Shown here one piece after another: positions 19,052 to 19,336 of a stretch of DNA of 19,336 nucleotides (position 1 is its first letter; each line of letters opens with the position of its first letter). Both the position numbers and the translations under genes were made by a program. Below the pieces are notes generated by a model. The model did no database searches and was not told where the DNA came from. It was given only the letters and a program-made list of their open reading frames with translations. The stretch lies in contig DDPL01000076.1 in assembly GCA_002342175.1 (NCBI GenBank), forward strand, positions 226-19,561, written 5' to 3'. Origin of the DNA: Legionellales bacterium UBA2469. Lineage in GTDB: Bacteria; Pseudomonadota; Gammaproteobacteria; Legionellales; Legionellaceae.

Positions 19052-19061
19052 GGATGAACCC

Positions 19062-19336
19062 ATGATCTCCGCACAAGCATTTAAAACCAGACGTCAAGCA
19101 ATTCAAGAGCAGTTACCCCAAGATGCGGTCGCTATCATTCCGGCGGGCGTAGAATTATATCGAAATGGGGATACACATTACCCCTTTCGACAACATAGTG
19201 ACTTTTGGTATTTAACAGGCTTTGCGGAACCCGAAGCCGTATTAGTCATTTCACCAGGGCAATCAATTTTATTTTGCAAACCACGCTGTCCTGAAATGGA
19301 GGTATGGACAGGGGCGATTTTGGGGCCAGAGGCTGC
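19062..19336 (+). CDS. pepP: Xaa-Pro aminopeptidase (aminopeptidase P), N-terminal part, cut by the window edge
   Basis: 91 complete codons are visible. The N-terminal non-catalytic domain matches PepP: FKTRRQAIQEQL, YPFRQHSDFWYLTGFAEPEA (E. coli: YPYRQNSDFWYFTGFNEPEA) and a tail like EVWTGAILGPEA. PepP removes an N-terminal residue next to proline using two Mn ions. The metal-binding catalytic domain lies beyond the edge and cannot be judged. AGGA (19051-19054) overlaps the ygfB stop and is 7 nt from the ATG, so translation is coupled to ygfB. Confidence 0.93.
   Translation, partial: MISAQAFKTRRQAIQEQLPQDAVAIIPAGVELYRNGDTHYPFRQHSDFWYLTGFAEPEAVLVISPGQSILFCKPRCPEMEVWTGAILGPEA

Overview
The window is a stretch of gammaproteobacterial chromosome, AT-rich (roughly 40% GC by eye). 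ParC, ArgS, AtpA-D and ZapA closely resemble E. coli sequences that I know from memory, and the gene order atpIBEFHAGDC and the block ygfB-pepP with divergent zapA are gammaproteobacterial. The low GC and the divergence suggest a Legionellales-like organism (Legionella/Coxiella/Berkiella relatives). That placement is an inference, not a match.

Layout. (1) Positions 1-2485 hold the 3' end of a Bat (aerotolerance-like) operon: the tail of a VWA membrane protein, a TPR lipo/periplasmic protein in a different, overlapping frame, and BatD. (2) Positions 2570-3484 encode a secreted DUF2807 (GIN-domain) protein with its own candidate promoter. It converges on an alpha/beta hydrolase at 3489-4292 (minus strand). 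(3) argS (4433-6181) has a good extended -10 promoter. (4) A 199-nt leader with potential RNA structure (6182-6380) precedes the complete F1Fo ATP synthase operon atpI-B-E-F-H-A-G-D-C (6381-13335). The operon ends in a textbook intrinsic terminator (13346-13374), and hairpins sit in the atpE-atpF and atpA-atpG gaps. (5) parC (topoisomerase IV subunit A) and a cryptochrome/photolyase family gene follow, 10 nt apart. (6) A minus-strand outer-membrane beta-barrel gene has a consensus promoter overlaid by a perfect 19-bp palindrome. (7) zapA (minus) diverges from ygfB-pepP (plus), and pepP runs off the right edge.

Most of the window is housekeeping and intact. ATP synthase is complete and its key residues are present: the a-subunit Arg, the c-subunit Asp, and the P-loops of alpha and beta. 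The parts that deserve a second look are the split VWA/TPR gene, the structured leader before atpI, the palindrome at the beta-barrel promoter, and the photolyase homologue, which lacks two of the three usual electron-transfer tryptophans. I found no CRISPR array, transposon, tRNA or rRNA, and no convincing new multi-gene system. No gap between genes exceeds 300 bases.
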